This document shows positions 18,033 through 27,299 of a stretch of 35,711 nucleotides of DNA, one piece after another. Position 1 is the stretch's first letter, and every line of letters begins with the position of its first letter. Source of the stretch: an uncultured Collinsella sp. (lineage in GTDB: Bacteria > Actinomycetota > Coriobacteriia > Coriobacteriales > Coriobacteriaceae); assembly GCA_900757205.1 (NCBI GenBank), contig CAAENA010000037.1:1-35711 (forward strand), written 5' to 3'. Both the position numbers and the translations under genes were made by a program. Under the pieces are notes generated by a model. It ran no database searches, was not told the DNA's origin, and saw nothing but the letters and a program-made list of their open reading frames with translations.

Positions 18033-18049
18033 CGGAAGGAACCGAGTAA

Positions 18050-19432
18050 GTGGAATTCATTGGCAGGGAGCTTGAACTCGCCCGTATTAAGAAAACACTC
18101 AATGCGCCCGAGCAGCGCAATGTTCTCATTTACGGAAGGCGTCGCGTCGGCAAAAGTGAGCTCATCAAGCAGGCGCTAACCGATTTATCGGACGTCGCAA
18201 CGATCTATTACGAGTGCCGCCAAACCTCCGAGGCAGACAACCTCGAGAGTCTGTCCGCCCTTGCTGCTGAAGCGCTAAGCTTTCCTCCGCTCGCCTTCAC
18301 GGGCATCCGCGAGCTCATCGAATTTCTGTTTGCCCAAGCCAAAGACAAGAACATTACCCTCGTTCTCGACGAATACCCCTACTTGAGAGATGCGGTTAAA
18401 GGCTTAGACAGCATTCTCCAGACCTCAATCGACGCTCACAGGGAAGACTCACGTTTAAACATTGTCCTGTGCGGCTCCTATGTTGAGATTATGAAATCTC
18501 TCATCGAGCATGAAAGCCCCCTCTACGGGCGAATTGATCTCGCGCTTGAGCCTAAGCCCATGGATTACTTTGACGCTGCAAAGTTCTATCCCGCGTTCTC
18601 ACCCGAGGACAAGGTGCGGCTCTATAGCGTTTTTGGCGGCATCCCCTTTTACAATCGCCTCATCGATCAGTCCCAAAGCGTACGCGACAATATCATCGAG
18701 CTCGTCACAGAACCTGGCGCCCGCTTAGAAAGCGAAGTACCGTCCTATCTCAACGCCGAGATCTCGAAGATGACTAACGCCAACGAAGTTTTCGGGGCTC
18801 TCGCACAAGGTTACTCCCGTTGGGGGGACGTGCTGGCACAGTCGCACGTCTCGAGCGGTCCGGCCATGGCAGACGTACTCGACAAGCTCATGTCACTCGA
18901 AATCGTCCAAAAGCGTGCACCCATCAACGACCCTACGAATAAGCGCAAGTCTGGCTACTTTGTGGTGGACCCACTTTCGCTCTTTTACTATCGCTACGTC
19001 TTCCGCAATGCTTCTGCGCGTCAGCTGCTCGACCCGGAAGTCTTCTATGATCGTCACGTCTCCCAAGACTTCGAGGAAAACTACACTCCACATATGTTCG
19101 AGGAGATCTGCCGTCAATACCTCGTACGGCAAAACAGGACTGGCAAGATCGAACCGGCTTTCGATGCCATAGGCAAGTACTGGTACGACGATCCCGCAAA
19201 CAAAACGAGCGGCGAATTCGATGTGGTAACGCAAGACCCCGAGGGCTACGCATTCTACGAAGCAAAGTTCCGCAAATCCCCCGTCACGCAAAAAATGGTC
19301 GACGAGGAAATCACCCAAGTCGAGGCAACGGGGCTCAAGTGCCATCGCTACGGATTCTTCTCCCGTTCGGGCTTCGAAGCTGACGAAAGCGATCGAACCG
19401 TCTTCATCGACCTGCCGCAGATGTTTGAATAG
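18050..19432 (+). CDS. AAA ATPase with DUF234/PD-(D/E)XK-like C-terminus
   Basis: The 460-residue protein starts at GTG (MEFIGRELEL), with GGAAGGA nine bases upstream. Walker A is GRRRVGKS (29-36) and Walker B LVLDEYPYL (about 102-110), followed by the sensor segment IVLCGSYVEIMK, as in archaeal-type ATPases. A winged-helix-like middle leads into a C-terminal DUF234 region with GEFDVVTQDPEGYAFYEAKF, which has the spacing of a PD-(D/E)XK nuclease fold (Glu/Asp then E-x-K). Such proteins are common in gut bacteria, but their role is not established. The palindromes upstream suggest tight control. Confidence 0.88.
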   Translation: MEFIGRELELARIKKTLNAPEQRNVLIYGRRRVGKSELIKQALTDLSDVATIYYECRQTSEADNLESLSALAAEALSFPPLAFTGIRELIEFLFAQAKDKNITLVLDEYPYLRDAVKGLDSILQTSIDAHREDSRLNIVLCGSYVEIMKSLIEHESPLYGRIDLALEPKPMDYFDAAKFYPAFSPEDKVRLYSVFGGIPFYNRLIDQSQSVRDNIIELVTEPGARLESEVPSYLNAEISKMTNANEVFGALAQGYSRWGDVLAQSHVSSGPAMADVLDKLMSLEIVQKRAPINDPTNKRKSGYFVVDPLSLFYYRYVFRNASARQLLDPEVFYDRHVSQDFEENYTPHMFEEICRQYLVRQNRTGKIEPAFDAIGKYWYDDPANKTSGEFDVVTQDPEGYAFYEAKFRKSPVTQKMVDEEITQVEATGLKCHRYGFFSRSGFEADESDRTVFIDLPQMFE

Positions 19433-19470
19433 GACAGACCCCACCCGCATCCCAAGCATCCATTATCTAA

Positions 19471-19486
19471 TCGAACTATTGTTCGA
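19471..19486. promoter_or_regulatory. LexA (SOS) box upstream of topoisomerase operon
   Basis: TCGAAC-TATT-GTTCGA is a perfect match to the actinobacterial LexA box TCGAAC-N4-GTTCGA known from mycobacteria, and it extends one base further as a palindrome (A...T). It lies 98 bases upstream of the topoisomerase B-subunit ATG and just before a candidate promoter. Confidence 0.7.
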
Positions 19487-19501
19487 TGGAATTCGTGTTG
19501 G

Positions 19502-19530
19502 TTGGAATCGCCCAAGGCCTGGGCTATGCT
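19502..19530 (+). promoter_or_regulatory. Candidate promoter of the topoisomerase operon
   Basis: TTGGAA (19502-19507), a 17-base spacer and TATGCT (19525-19530) match 4/6 at each hexamer. It begins 16 bases after the LexA box. Confidence 0.35.
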
Positions 19531-19584
19531 ACCTTGACTATCTATATGACTAAAACGCAGCAAAGGAGCACCGAGAGAGCGAGT

Positions 19585-21582
19585 ATGGCAAAAAACACCG
19601 CAAACTATGGTAACGACAGTATCCGCCAGCTCAAGGACGAGGAGCGCGTACGCCTGCGCCCCGCCGTCATCTTTGGCTCGGACGGACTCGACGGTTGCGC
19701 GCATGCCGCCTTCGAGATCCTGTCCAACGCCGTTGACGAGGCGCGCCAGGGCTACGGCAAGCTCATCACCCTCACCGCCTTTCGCGATGGCTCTATTCAG
19801 GTAGAGGACAATGGCCGTGGCTGCCCGCTCGACTGGAACCCTTCCGAGAAGCGCTTTAACTGGGAGCTCGTCTTCTGCGAGCTCTACGCCGGAGGCAAGT
19901 ATAACAACAACCAGGGCGGCGACTACGACTTCTCGCTTGGCACCAACGGCCTGGGCTCGTGCGCGACCCAGTACGCCTCCGAGTACATGGACGTCACGGT
20001 TTGGCGCGACGGCAACAAGTACTCTCTGCACTTTAAGAAGGGCAAGGTCGTCGGCGCCAAAAAGAAGGCACTCGAGATTGAGCCCAGCGACGAGAACCGC
20101 ACCGGCACCACCATCAAGTGGCGCCCCGATCTTGAGGTCTTTACCTCGATTAGCATTCCCCACGACTGGTATCGCGAGACCATGCGCCGCCAGGCCGTGG
20201 TCAACGCCAACGTAACCTTCCGCCTGCGCATCGAAGGCGACGATGGCGAGTTCTGCGAAGAGGATTTTTGCTACCCCAAGGGTATCGAGGACTACGTGCT
20301 CGAGAAGGTCGGTACCGACTACCTTACCGAACCCTTCTTTATCGAGGCTGACCGCCGCGGTCGCGATCGCGAGGACCTGCCCGACTACAACGTAAAGATC
20401 ACCGCGTGCATGTGCTTCTCGCGCACCTTCATGATGCAGGAGTATTACCACAACTCATCGTGGCTCGAGAACGGCGGCTCGCCCGAGAAGGCCGCGCGCA
20501 GCGCTCTGACCAGCGCCATCGATGCCTATATTAAGCAACAGGGCAAGTACAACAAAAACGAGACCGGCATTAAGTGGCAAGACGTCCAGGACTGCCTGGT
20601 ACTGGTGACCAACTGCTTCTCCACCCAGACGTCCTACGAAAACCAGACCAAGAAGGCTATCAATAACCGCTTTATCCAGCAGGCCATGACCGCCTTCTTT
20701 AAGGAGCGTCTCTCGACCTATTTGATCGAGAACAAAGACGCCGCCAACAAGATTGTGGAGCAGGTGCTCATCAACAAGCGCTCGCGTGAGAACGCCGAGA
20801 AGACCCGCCAGAGCATCAAAACCAACCTGCAGCAGAAGACCGACATGGCCAACCGCGTGCAGAAGTTCATCGACTGCCGCTCCAAGGACAAAAACCGTCG
20901 CGAGATCTACATCGTAGAGGGCGACTCGGCAGCAGGCGCCATTCGCACCTCGCGCGATGCCGAGTTCCAAGGCGTTATGCCCGTCCGAGGCAAGATCCTC
21001 AACTGCCTGAAGGAGGACTACCCGCGCATCTTTAAGTCCGACATCATCATGGACCTCATGCGCGTACTGGGCTGCGGCGTAGAGATCAAGGACAAGCGCA
21101 TCAAGAACCTCGGTGCCTTTGACCTGGACAACCTCAACTGGAACAAAGTCATCATCTGTACGGACGCCGACGTCGACGGCTATCACATTCGCACGCTCGT
21201 GCTCACCATGCTCTACCGTCTGGTGCCCACACTTATCGACGAAGGCTACGTGTATATCGCCGAGTCGCCGCTCTACGAGATCAACTGCAAAGAGAAGACC
21301 TACTTTGCCTACACCGAGCTCGAGAAGAACGGCATCCTCAAGGAGATCGGCGACCAGAAGTGCTCCACCAACCGCTCCAAGGGTCTTGGTGAGAACGACC
21401 CGGACATGATGTGGCTCACCACCATGAACCCCGAGACGCGTCGCCTGATCAAGGTGGAGCCCGAGGACGTCACCAAGATGGAAACCATGTTCAACCTGTT
21501 GCTGGGCAACGACGAGGCGGGCCGTAAGCGCCATATCTCCGAGCACGGCAAGGAATACCTGGACCAGCTGGACCTGCAATAG
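19585..21582 (+). CDS. Type IIA topoisomerase subunit B (GyrB/ParE-like)
   Basis: From the ATG at 19585 (AAAGGAG about 17 bases and GAGAGAG nearer upstream) the protein has 665 residues. The GHKL ATPase part shows FEILSNAVDEA (44-53), VEDNGRGCPLD (73-83) and the ATP-lid region SLGTNGLGS. The usual RPGMYIGS motif of GyrB/ParE is replaced by RPAVIFGSDGLDG. The TOPRIM domain has EIYIVEGDSAAG (near 445) and the metal-binding CTDADVDGYHIRTL (near 527). It is followed 45 bases later by the A subunit, so they form one enzyme. Best match is the second, ParE-like topoisomerase set of Gram-positive anaerobes; whether it decatenates or supercoils is not readable. Confidence 0.9.
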   Translation: MAKNTANYGNDSIRQLKDEERVRLRPAVIFGSDGLDGCAHAAFEILSNAVDEARQGYGKLITLTAFRDGSIQVEDNGRGCPLDWNPSEKRFNWELVFCELYAGGKYNNNQGGDYDFSLGTNGLGSCATQYASEYMDVTVWRDGNKYSLHFKKGKVVGAKKKALEIEPSDENRTGTTIKWRPDLEVFTSISIPHDWYRETMRRQAVVNANVTFRLRIEGDDGEFCEEDFCYPKGIEDYVLEKVGTDYLTEPFFIEADRRGRDREDLPDYNVKITACMCFSRTFMMQEYYHNSSWLENGGSPEKAARSALTSAIDAYIKQQGKYNKNETGIKWQDVQDCLVLVTNCFSTQTSYENQTKKAINNRFIQQAMTAFFKERLSTYLIENKDAANKIVEQVLINKRSRENAEKTRQSIKTNLQQKTDMANRVQKFIDCRSKDKNRREIYIVEGDSAAGAIRTSRDAEFQGVMPVRGKILNCLKEDYPRIFKSDIIMDLMRVLGCGVEIKDKRIKNLGAFDLDNLNWNKVIICTDADVDGYHIRTLVLTMLYRLVPTLIDEGYVYIAESPLYEINCKEKTYFAYTELEKNGILKEIGDQKCSTNRSKGLGENDPDMMWLTTMNPETRRLIKVEPEDVTKMETMFNLLLGNDEAGRKRHISEHGKEYLDQLDLQ

Positions 21583-21627
21583 CAGCAAATCGATAACGAC
21601 GGCCCATAAGAAGTTCAAGAGGAAATC

Positions 21628-23868
21628 GTGGCAAAGAAGAAGACGAAGAACCAGCCAAAGAAAAAGCAGGTCAACGCCGAGAACGTCATCGGCCTGCACT
21701 CCGAGGTTACCGACCAGCCGATCACGCAGACGCTCGAGGTCAACTACATGCCTTACGCCATGAGCGTCAACGTCTCGCGTGCATTCCCCGAGATCGACGG
21801 CTTTAAGCCCTCGCACCGCAAGCTGCTCTACACTATGTACAAGATGGGCCTGCTCAAGGGCGAGCGCCAAAAGAGCGCCAACATCGTGGGCCAGACCATG
21901 AAGCTCAACCCACACGGCGACGCCGCCATCTACGAGACGATGGTGCGCCTGGCCACGGGCAACGAGGCGCTGCTTGCTCCTTTCGTGGAGTCGAAGGGCA
22001 ACTTTGGCAAGTACTATTCGGGCGACCTGAGCTACGCCGCCTCGCGTTATACCGAGGCCAAGCTCTCCCCCATCAGCGCCGAGATCTTCAAAGACATCGA
22101 CAAGGACCCGGTCGACTTCGTTGACAGCTACGACGGTGCCATGAAGGAGCCGCGTCTGCTGCCCACCACGTTCCCCAACATCCTCGTCTCGGCCAACAAG
22201 GGCATCGGCGTCGCCATGGCGTCCGATATCTGCGGCTTCAACCTCAACGAGGTCTGTACCGCCACCATGCATTACCTGCAGGATCCCGACTGCGACCTGC
22301 TCGAGTACATGCCCATGCCCGACTTCTCGACCGGCGGCGAAATTATCTACCGCCGCGAGGAGATGGAGAAGATCGTCGAGACCGGCCTTGGCAGCTTCCA
22401 GATCCGTTCCCGCTGGCGCTGGATTCCCGAAGAGCGCATCATCGAGGTCTACGAGATCCCCTACACCACCAAGACCGATGTCATCATCGAGCGCATCGTC
22501 AAGCTCTCCAAAGAAGGCAAGGTCAAAGAGATCGCCGACATCCGCGACGAGACCGACCTTTCGGGTCTGCGCATCGCCATCGACCTTAAGCGCGGTGTCG
22601 ACCCCGATAAGCTCATGGCCAAACTCTATCGCTCAACCACGCTGCAGGATTCGTTCTCGTGCAACTTCAACGTGCTGGTCGATGGTTACCCTCGCGTTAT
22701 GGGCGTGCGCCAGATCTTGCACGAGTGGGTCAAGTGGCGTATTGAGTCCACGCGTCGCCGCATTAACTTTGACCTGGGCAAAAAGTCCGAGCGCCTGCAC
22801 CTGCTGCACGGCCTTGAGGCAATTCTGCTCGACATCGACAAGGCTATCGCCATCATCCGCGGCACTAAGCTCGAGGCAGAGGTTGTACCCAACCTTATGA
22901 AGGGTTTCGACATCGACGAGACCCAGGCCGAGTTTGTCGCCGAGCTCAAGCTCCGCAACATCAACGAGGAATACATCCTCAACCGCACCAAGGACATTGC
23001 CAAGCTCGAGGGCGAGATCGCCGAGCTCGAGGAGATCCTTTCGAGCGAGGACAACATCAAGAAGGTCATCAGCGACGAGCTGGCCGCGGTCAACAAAAAG
23101 TACGTGATGCCGCGCCGCACGGGCAGGATCGAGCCCCATGAGGTTATCGAGGTAAGCTTGGAGCCCGAGGTCGAGGAGTACCCGGTCACCATCATGCTCT
23201 CGCGCGATGGCTACCTTAAGAAGATGACGGACCGCGTGCTCAAGAAGGCGACCACGCTCAAGTACAAGGACGGCGACAAGCCCTTTATCGAGTTCCCGTC
23301 CTCCAACACGCACGAGCTGCTGGTCTTTACCAATAAGAGCCAGGTGTACAAGTGCAAGGTCGCGGCGTTTGAGGACACCAAGTCGGCCCAGCTGGGCTCG
23401 TACCTGCCGACCGATCTTGAGATGGAACCCGACGAGAGCGTCATCTGGGTCATCGACCCCGAGGACTACAAGGCCGACGTGCTGTTTGTCTTTGAAAACG
23501 GCCGCGTGGCGCGCGTCGCACTTGCCGGATACGTCACCAAGACCAACCGCAAGCGCCTCAAGAACGCTATCTACGGTGGCAGCAAGCTGCTGTATGCCCA
23601 GGTGCTCAAGGAAGATCGCGACATCGCGTTGGTCTCGAGCGACTATCGTTTGATGAACTTCAACACGTCGCTGCTCAAGACCAAGACGACCACCAACACG
23701 CAGGGCGTCCAGGCCTTTACGACCAAGAAGGGCCGCTCGGTCACCACCGTCGGCACGACCGAGGAGATTCTTGGCGCCGGCGTCTCAGCCGAGAAGTTCA
23801 CCGCGCAGAGCCTTCCCTCTGCCGGTGCCCTCATGAAAGAAAACGACATGCCGAGTTTGTTTGACTAG
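21628..23868 (+). CDS. Type IIA topoisomerase subunit A (GyrA/ParC-like)
   Basis: A GTG start with AGAGGAA before it gives 746 residues. A lysine-rich N-tail precedes the breakage-reunion domain: MPYAMSVNVSRAFPEIDGFKPSHRK, then NPHGDAAIYET (94-104) and the catalytic pair Arg140-Tyr141 in YAASRYTEAKL. A coiled-coil region around 430-500 (LRNINEEYILNRTKDIAKLEGEI is its start) leads to a beta-pinwheel C-terminal domain. No canonical GyrA-box is seen, so topoisomerase-IV-like activity is more likely than gyrase. The position equal to E. coli GyrA Ser83 is Ala99, and Asp87 is Glu103. It works with the upstream B subunit. Confidence 0.9.
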   Translation: MAKKKTKNQPKKKQVNAENVIGLHSEVTDQPITQTLEVNYMPYAMSVNVSRAFPEIDGFKPSHRKLLYTMYKMGLLKGERQKSANIVGQTMKLNPHGDAAIYETMVRLATGNEALLAPFVESKGNFGKYYSGDLSYAASRYTEAKLSPISAEIFKDIDKDPVDFVDSYDGAMKEPRLLPTTFPNILVSANKGIGVAMASDICGFNLNEVCTATMHYLQDPDCDLLEYMPMPDFSTGGEIIYRREEMEKIVETGLGSFQIRSRWRWIPEERIIEVYEIPYTTKTDVIIERIVKLSKEGKVKEIADIRDETDLSGLRIAIDLKRGVDPDKLMAKLYRSTTLQDSFSCNFNVLVDGYPRVMGVRQILHEWVKWRIESTRRRINFDLGKKSERLHLLHGLEAILLDIDKAIAIIRGTKLEAEVVPNLMKGFDIDETQAEFVAELKLRNINEEYILNRTKDIAKLEGEIAELEEILSSEDNIKKVISDELAAVNKKYVMPRRTGRIEPHEVIEVSLEPEVEEYPVTIMLSRDGYLKKMTDRVLKKATTLKYKDGDKPFIEFPSSNTHELLVFTNKSQVYKCKVAAFEDTKSAQLGSYLPTDLEMEPDESVIWVIDPEDYKADVLFVFENGRVARVALAGYVTKTNRKRLKNAIYGGSKLLYAQVLKEDRDIALVSSDYRLMNFNTSLLKTKTTTNTQGVQAFTTKKGRSVTTVGTTEEILGAGVSAEKFTAQSLPSAGALMKENDMPSLFD

Positions 23869-23907
23869 AACGACGGTGGCCAAACCGTCATGGTTGTACA
23901 AAGCAGC

Positions 23908-23944
23908 GGGGCCCGGAGCGCAGCAACATCGCGCTCCGGTCCCC
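23908..23944. terminator. Hairpin after the topoisomerase operon
   Basis: GGGGCCCGGAGCGC pairs with GCGCTCCGGTCCCC over a nine-base loop with one mismatch. It lies 40 bases after the A-subunit stop and 23 bases beyond the convergent ATPase stop. No T-run follows on either side, so it may be factor-assisted. Confidence 0.55.
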
Positions 23945-23966
23945 ATGCATTACGGCAGCATCATCC

Positions 23967-25256
23967 CTATAGACAAAATGCCGCATAAAGTGGAACAGAC
24001 ATAAGCCCATCATTCATTCCAAAGGGCTTAGTCGATAGCCTGATAAGGCGCACGCCCGGATGGGCCTTTTTAAGTGAGGACAGGCTTCGAGATCTTGTGT
24101 TCTCCCCCGCCTTGACTTCAATCGCAGACAAGCATCCCTGCTTCTCTACTACAAAGTCGATTTCCGCACGATTATCTCGCGCCCAATAATGCAGCGGATA
24201 GCCCATGGCTGAAAGCTGTTGGGCAACGTAGTTTTCGGTAAGTGCGCCCATGAATGTGCCGCCGATGCCGGCTAGAATATCGGCGCGTTGAGCACCGGCC
24301 TTGGAGACGAGCAGCCCTGTATCCGCCTGATAGATTTTAAAAGCAGAAGGGTTAACGAAGGCCTCTAAGGGGCTTTCGATCTGCCCGACTAGGCTGCAGC
24401 GCGCCACCGTACCCGACAATACAAGCCAATCGAGAGCATCTCCAAAGAGAGACGCATTGCCCCCCGCTCGCACTACCTTGTATTGAAATTTACGATTCTC
24501 TTTGGCAAGCTGCTGTGGAATGGAATCGAAGCACGCACGCGTCTTTGCGCTCAAGCGTTCATCAGCATATTTATTGGTGTCGGCGGAATATCCGTCGAGA
24601 ATAATCCGATGCTTTTCGGCCACATCAATGATTGACTGATCATCGATGTACGTTTGGACCGCCTCGGGCATTCCGCCAACAACCAGATACTGTCGATAGA
24701 GCCCAAGCGCCTTTTCATGAAGGCTTGGCGCAAGAGGACCCATTATCTCGAATGATGAGCGTATCTCGTCGACCAGCTGATCGTGCCCCATCGCCCAGAG
24801 AAACTCCTCGAAATCGAGTGGAGTCATCTCAATCAAGTCGGTCTTTCCAACGGGGAACGAATACGACTGATGGTTAATGGCAACCCCAAGAAGCGACCCA
24901 GCAGCCGCAACGTAATACTCGGGAGCATCTTCGCAAAAGTATTTAAGGGAAGTGAGCGCTTCCTCGCATGCCTGGATCTCATCAATGAACAGTAAGGTTT
25001 TGCCATGCACGATACGCTGTCCCGTACGAGCCTCGATCGCGCGTACGATCGAATGAGGGTCGAGACCGCCCGAAAAATCCGCTCGCGCCGACCGGTCGTT
25101 CTCAAGATTAACGTAGACAACCGATTCGAAAAGATCCTGAGCGTACGTTCTGAGCAGATAGGTCTTGCCACACTGGCGCACGCCTTTGACCAGCAAAGGT
25201 TTTCTATCAGCCCTGTCTCGCCATTCCCTAAGGAGCTCGTCTGCCTTGCGACGCAT
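23967..25256 (-). CDS. AAA ATPase with DUF4143 domain
   Basis: The 429-residue protein starts at the ATG at 25256, six bases after GGGAAGG; a TTG two codons upstream would abut that site. Walker A is GVRQCGKT (25-32), Walker B LLFIDEIQ (88-95), and sensor 1 lies in YYVAAAGSLLG. The middle YLVVGGMPEAVQTYI and the DUF4143 region follow, ending in a restriction-endonuclease-like motif AEIDFVVEKQG...IEVKAG. The family is widespread and uncharacterised. It is the second such ATPase in the window, on the other side of the topoisomerase operon. Confidence 0.88.
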   Translation of the reverse strand: MRRKADELLREWRDRADRKPLLVKGVRQCGKTYLLRTYAQDLFESVVYVNLENDRSARADFSGGLDPHSIVRAIEARTGQRIVHGKTLLFIDEIQACEEALTSLKYFCEDAPEYYVAAAGSLLGVAINHQSYSFPVGKTDLIEMTPLDFEEFLWAMGHDQLVDEIRSSFEIMGPLAPSLHEKALGLYRQYLVVGGMPEAVQTYIDDQSIIDVAEKHRIILDGYSADTNKYADERLSAKTRACFDSIPQQLAKENRKFQYKVVRAGGNASLFGDALDWLVLSGTVARCSLVGQIESPLEAFVNPSAFKIYQADTGLLVSKAGAQRADILAGIGGTFMGALTENYVAQQLSAMGYPLHYWARDNRAEIDFVVEKQGCLSAIEVKAGENTRSRSLSSLKKAHPGVRLIRLSTKPFGMNDGLMSVPLYAAFCL

Positions 25257-25291
25257 ACGCAACCTTCCCTCATGAACTTCTGTTTGACAAT

Positions 25292-25319
25292 ATTTTAACG
25301 CGGATTAATTTGTTTTCAG
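25292..25319 (-). promoter_or_regulatory. Candidate promoter of AAA ATPase-DUF4143
   Basis: On the reverse strand CTGAAA (25319-25314), a 16-base spacer and TAAAAT (25297-25292) lie in an AT-rich stretch upstream of the gene. The -35 match is weak. Confidence 0.3.
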
Positions 25320-25436
25320 TTATTTTTCTGCGTTTAAAAATTGTTCTATACGGCACTTGAGGGAATGCGCCCCTATCTCTTGATAAAGATTGCAAGCATT
25401 TCCGCTAGTGCCGATTGCCGTGCACTCTTCTTGTCC

Positions 25437-25967
25437 TTAGGCCAGCTTGTGAGCGAGCTCGCGCACCTCTTCCAACTTGGGCGACGATGCCATGCTGTCG
25501 CGCTCGGTCATACCGCTGATGGTGACAATGCCCCGGTCCTCCCACTTGCAGTACGCGCAGGTTGCCTTGTACATGGCGATTGCCGCATCATAGACGCCTT
25601 CGCTGTGGCTATCGAGCAAAAGTGCCGTCTTGGTGAACGGGAAGCCCGTAGCACCGAAGGCGTACAGGCGGTCGATGACGGCCTTCTCCTGCGCGGTGAT
25701 ATCAAACCAGTAGATAGGCGAAGCGAAGACAACCATATCGGCGCCTTTCAGCGACTCGATCACGTTGGCCATGTCATCCTTCTGCACGCAAGTGCCCTCG
25801 TGGGCGAAGCAATACTGACACCCCAGGCAACCAGCGATTTTCTTGCTGGCAACGCGGACGACCTCGACCGCATTGCCGCCTTCACGCGCGGTCTCGGCAA
25901 ACGCCTCGACCATGGTGTCGGTATTGGCGCCCTTACGCGGGCTGCCGCTCAATACAACGATATTCAT
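25437..25967 (-). CDS. Flavodoxin-family NAD(P)H-dependent FMN reductase
   Basis: The 176-residue protein opens with MNIVVLSGSPRKGANTDTMV, the FMN phosphate-binding loop of the NADPH-dependent FMN reductase / iron-sulfur flavoprotein group. It then has a cysteine cluster CLGCQYCFAHEGTC (47-60) typical of this subgroup, and FASPIYWFDITAQEKAVIDR for the second FMN contact. GGAG is about six bases before the ATG. Likely a cytoplasmic flavin enzyme handling quinones, nitro-compounds or other electron acceptors; substrate unknown. It is monocistronic here. Confidence 0.88.
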   Translation of the reverse strand: MNIVVLSGSPRKGANTDTMVEAFAETAREGGNAVEVVRVASKKIAGCLGCQYCFAHEGTCVQKDDMANVIESLKGADMVVFASPIYWFDITAQEKAVIDRLYAFGATGFPFTKTALLLDSHSEGVYDAAIAMYKATCAYCKWEDRGIVTISGMTERDSMASSPKLEEVRELAHKLA

Positions 25968-26286
25968 AGGAATCTCCCTCCTTCATGCCGCAGGCGCGCG
26001 GCACACATTTCGTTGTAACCAAAACAGATGGAGCTATTCAGTCGTCCGCAGACCACATCTCTCGTTCGTGTTCTCTAGACATAATCTCATTGCCTGATAA
26101 CTCCTCGACCGTCTTGACTCTCTCCGAGAATTGAACAGCAAATCGTTGCTCGCAAAGTATCGCCTGTGGGAAAATTAACTTGAGCTTTCTCCCTGCTCGC
26201 GTAAGCGTTCGCGTGAAAGAGCCTAGCCGCATCGGCCAGGCGCAATATAGATCCGCGGAAACCGGCCTACGAACAAGGAGCGCCTT
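25968..26286. other. Gene-free stretch upstream of the LPVTG protein
   Basis: No coding signal is convincing on either strand. It should hold the promoter of the surface-protein gene, but I cannot place it with confidence. A small six-pair hairpin (TGCCGC...GCGGCA, about 25985-26002) is present. Confidence 0.5.
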
Positions 26287-27204
26287 ATGTATGGACAGCA
26301 TGCACCACAAACCCAGAACGATCGAACCAGCTCGTTTATCCGCAGCGTCAAGCGTCATGTGGGCGTTAGAGCAGTCGCCTTCGGAGCGATTATTCTTGTG
26401 TCAGGGCAGCTCTTGCTACCCAATTCGGCACTAGCGGCCGAAACGCCCGAACCCGATGCTGCAACGCCCGTCACCCGCAGCGAAGCCAACACGGACGGCG
26501 ACTTCACAGCTACCACCGTTGTCGACCATAACTATGACTTGGAGCTCCCTCCTGCCTTCATGTTGGTCCAGAATGAGGCGTTTGTATACGACTTCCCCGA
26601 CAAACCCGAGGATTTCGGCTACGGGCTTAACGACACCATCCACCTCTTCAAGGTCGACACCGATACCAAAAGCCTTATAAAAACCGAGAACCCCAAAGAA
26701 GCCAGCGTCTCTATTACGCTGACCATGATCGACAATCACGTAAGAGCAACCGTAGTCTTTACAGGCGGCTACGCCGACGACCAAACCCCTTATAGACTAA
26801 ACCTCGCCAGCTCAACCCTCCTTGGCACACACGTTGACCGTGACTACGATAGCGGCCAGGGGATTATGCGCGAAACGCGGCACGACTACTACATCCGCTG
26901 CGTCTTCGACAGCGACGTGCAATTGATTGCAACCGACGTGACCGATTCCGAGCCCAGCCCTGACGTTAAACCGAACCCAGAGGTAAAACCCGAACCGGAA
27001 ACCAAGCCCGAGCCCACACCGCAGCCCGAGGCAGAAAAGCCCGCGGCAAATCCCGTTTCCACCAAGGCAGTAGCGGCGGTTAAACCAGCCGGGACCACCC
27101 TACCCGTGACGGGCGACAACGGTGCGATGGCAGTCGCCCTGAGTGTTGCCGGTGGTGTAGTTGTAGCAGTTGGCATTTCCGCAACAAGGCGTCGCAACCG
27201 CTAG
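26287..27204 (+). CDS. LPXTG-anchored surface protein
   Basis: AAGGAG lies six bases before the ATG. The 305-residue protein has a long N-tail, a signal helix VAFGAIILVSGQLLL and a likely cleavage after NSALA-A. The mature part begins ETPEPDAATPV; the domain around 70-210 (IHLFKVDTDTKSLIKTE...) is not recognised. A Pro/Glu/Lys-rich spacer (KPNPEVKPEPETKPEPT) precedes LPVTG (272-276), a membrane helix and RRRNR. It should be covalently attached to the wall by a sortase; no sortase gene is in the window. Confidence 0.85.
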   Translation: MYGQHAPQTQNDRTSSFIRSVKRHVGVRAVAFGAIILVSGQLLLPNSALAAETPEPDAATPVTRSEANTDGDFTATTVVDHNYDLELPPAFMLVQNEAFVYDFPDKPEDFGYGLNDTIHLFKVDTDTKSLIKTENPKEASVSITLTMIDNHVRATVVFTGGYADDQTPYRLNLASSTLLGTHVDRDYDSGQGIMRETRHDYYIRCVFDSDVQLIATDVTDSEPSPDVKPNPEVKPEPETKPEPTPQPEAEKPAANPVSTKAVAAVKPAGTTLPVTGDNGAMAVALSVAGGVVVAVGISATRRRNR

Positions 27205-27299
27205 CCAGCATTTCGTACCTCGCAGACAAAGATCCATCCCCGCTCCGACGAGCTTTACTCACCGAGAAGATTCTTCCCCACAGAAATGAGCCTCTTTCC

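Noticed and set aside
20455..22272. 605-residue reverse-strand frame opposite the topoisomerase genes
   Set aside because: Lies over two clear gyrase-like genes; its Leu/Val/Asp-rich composition is what an antisense frame of such genes gives.
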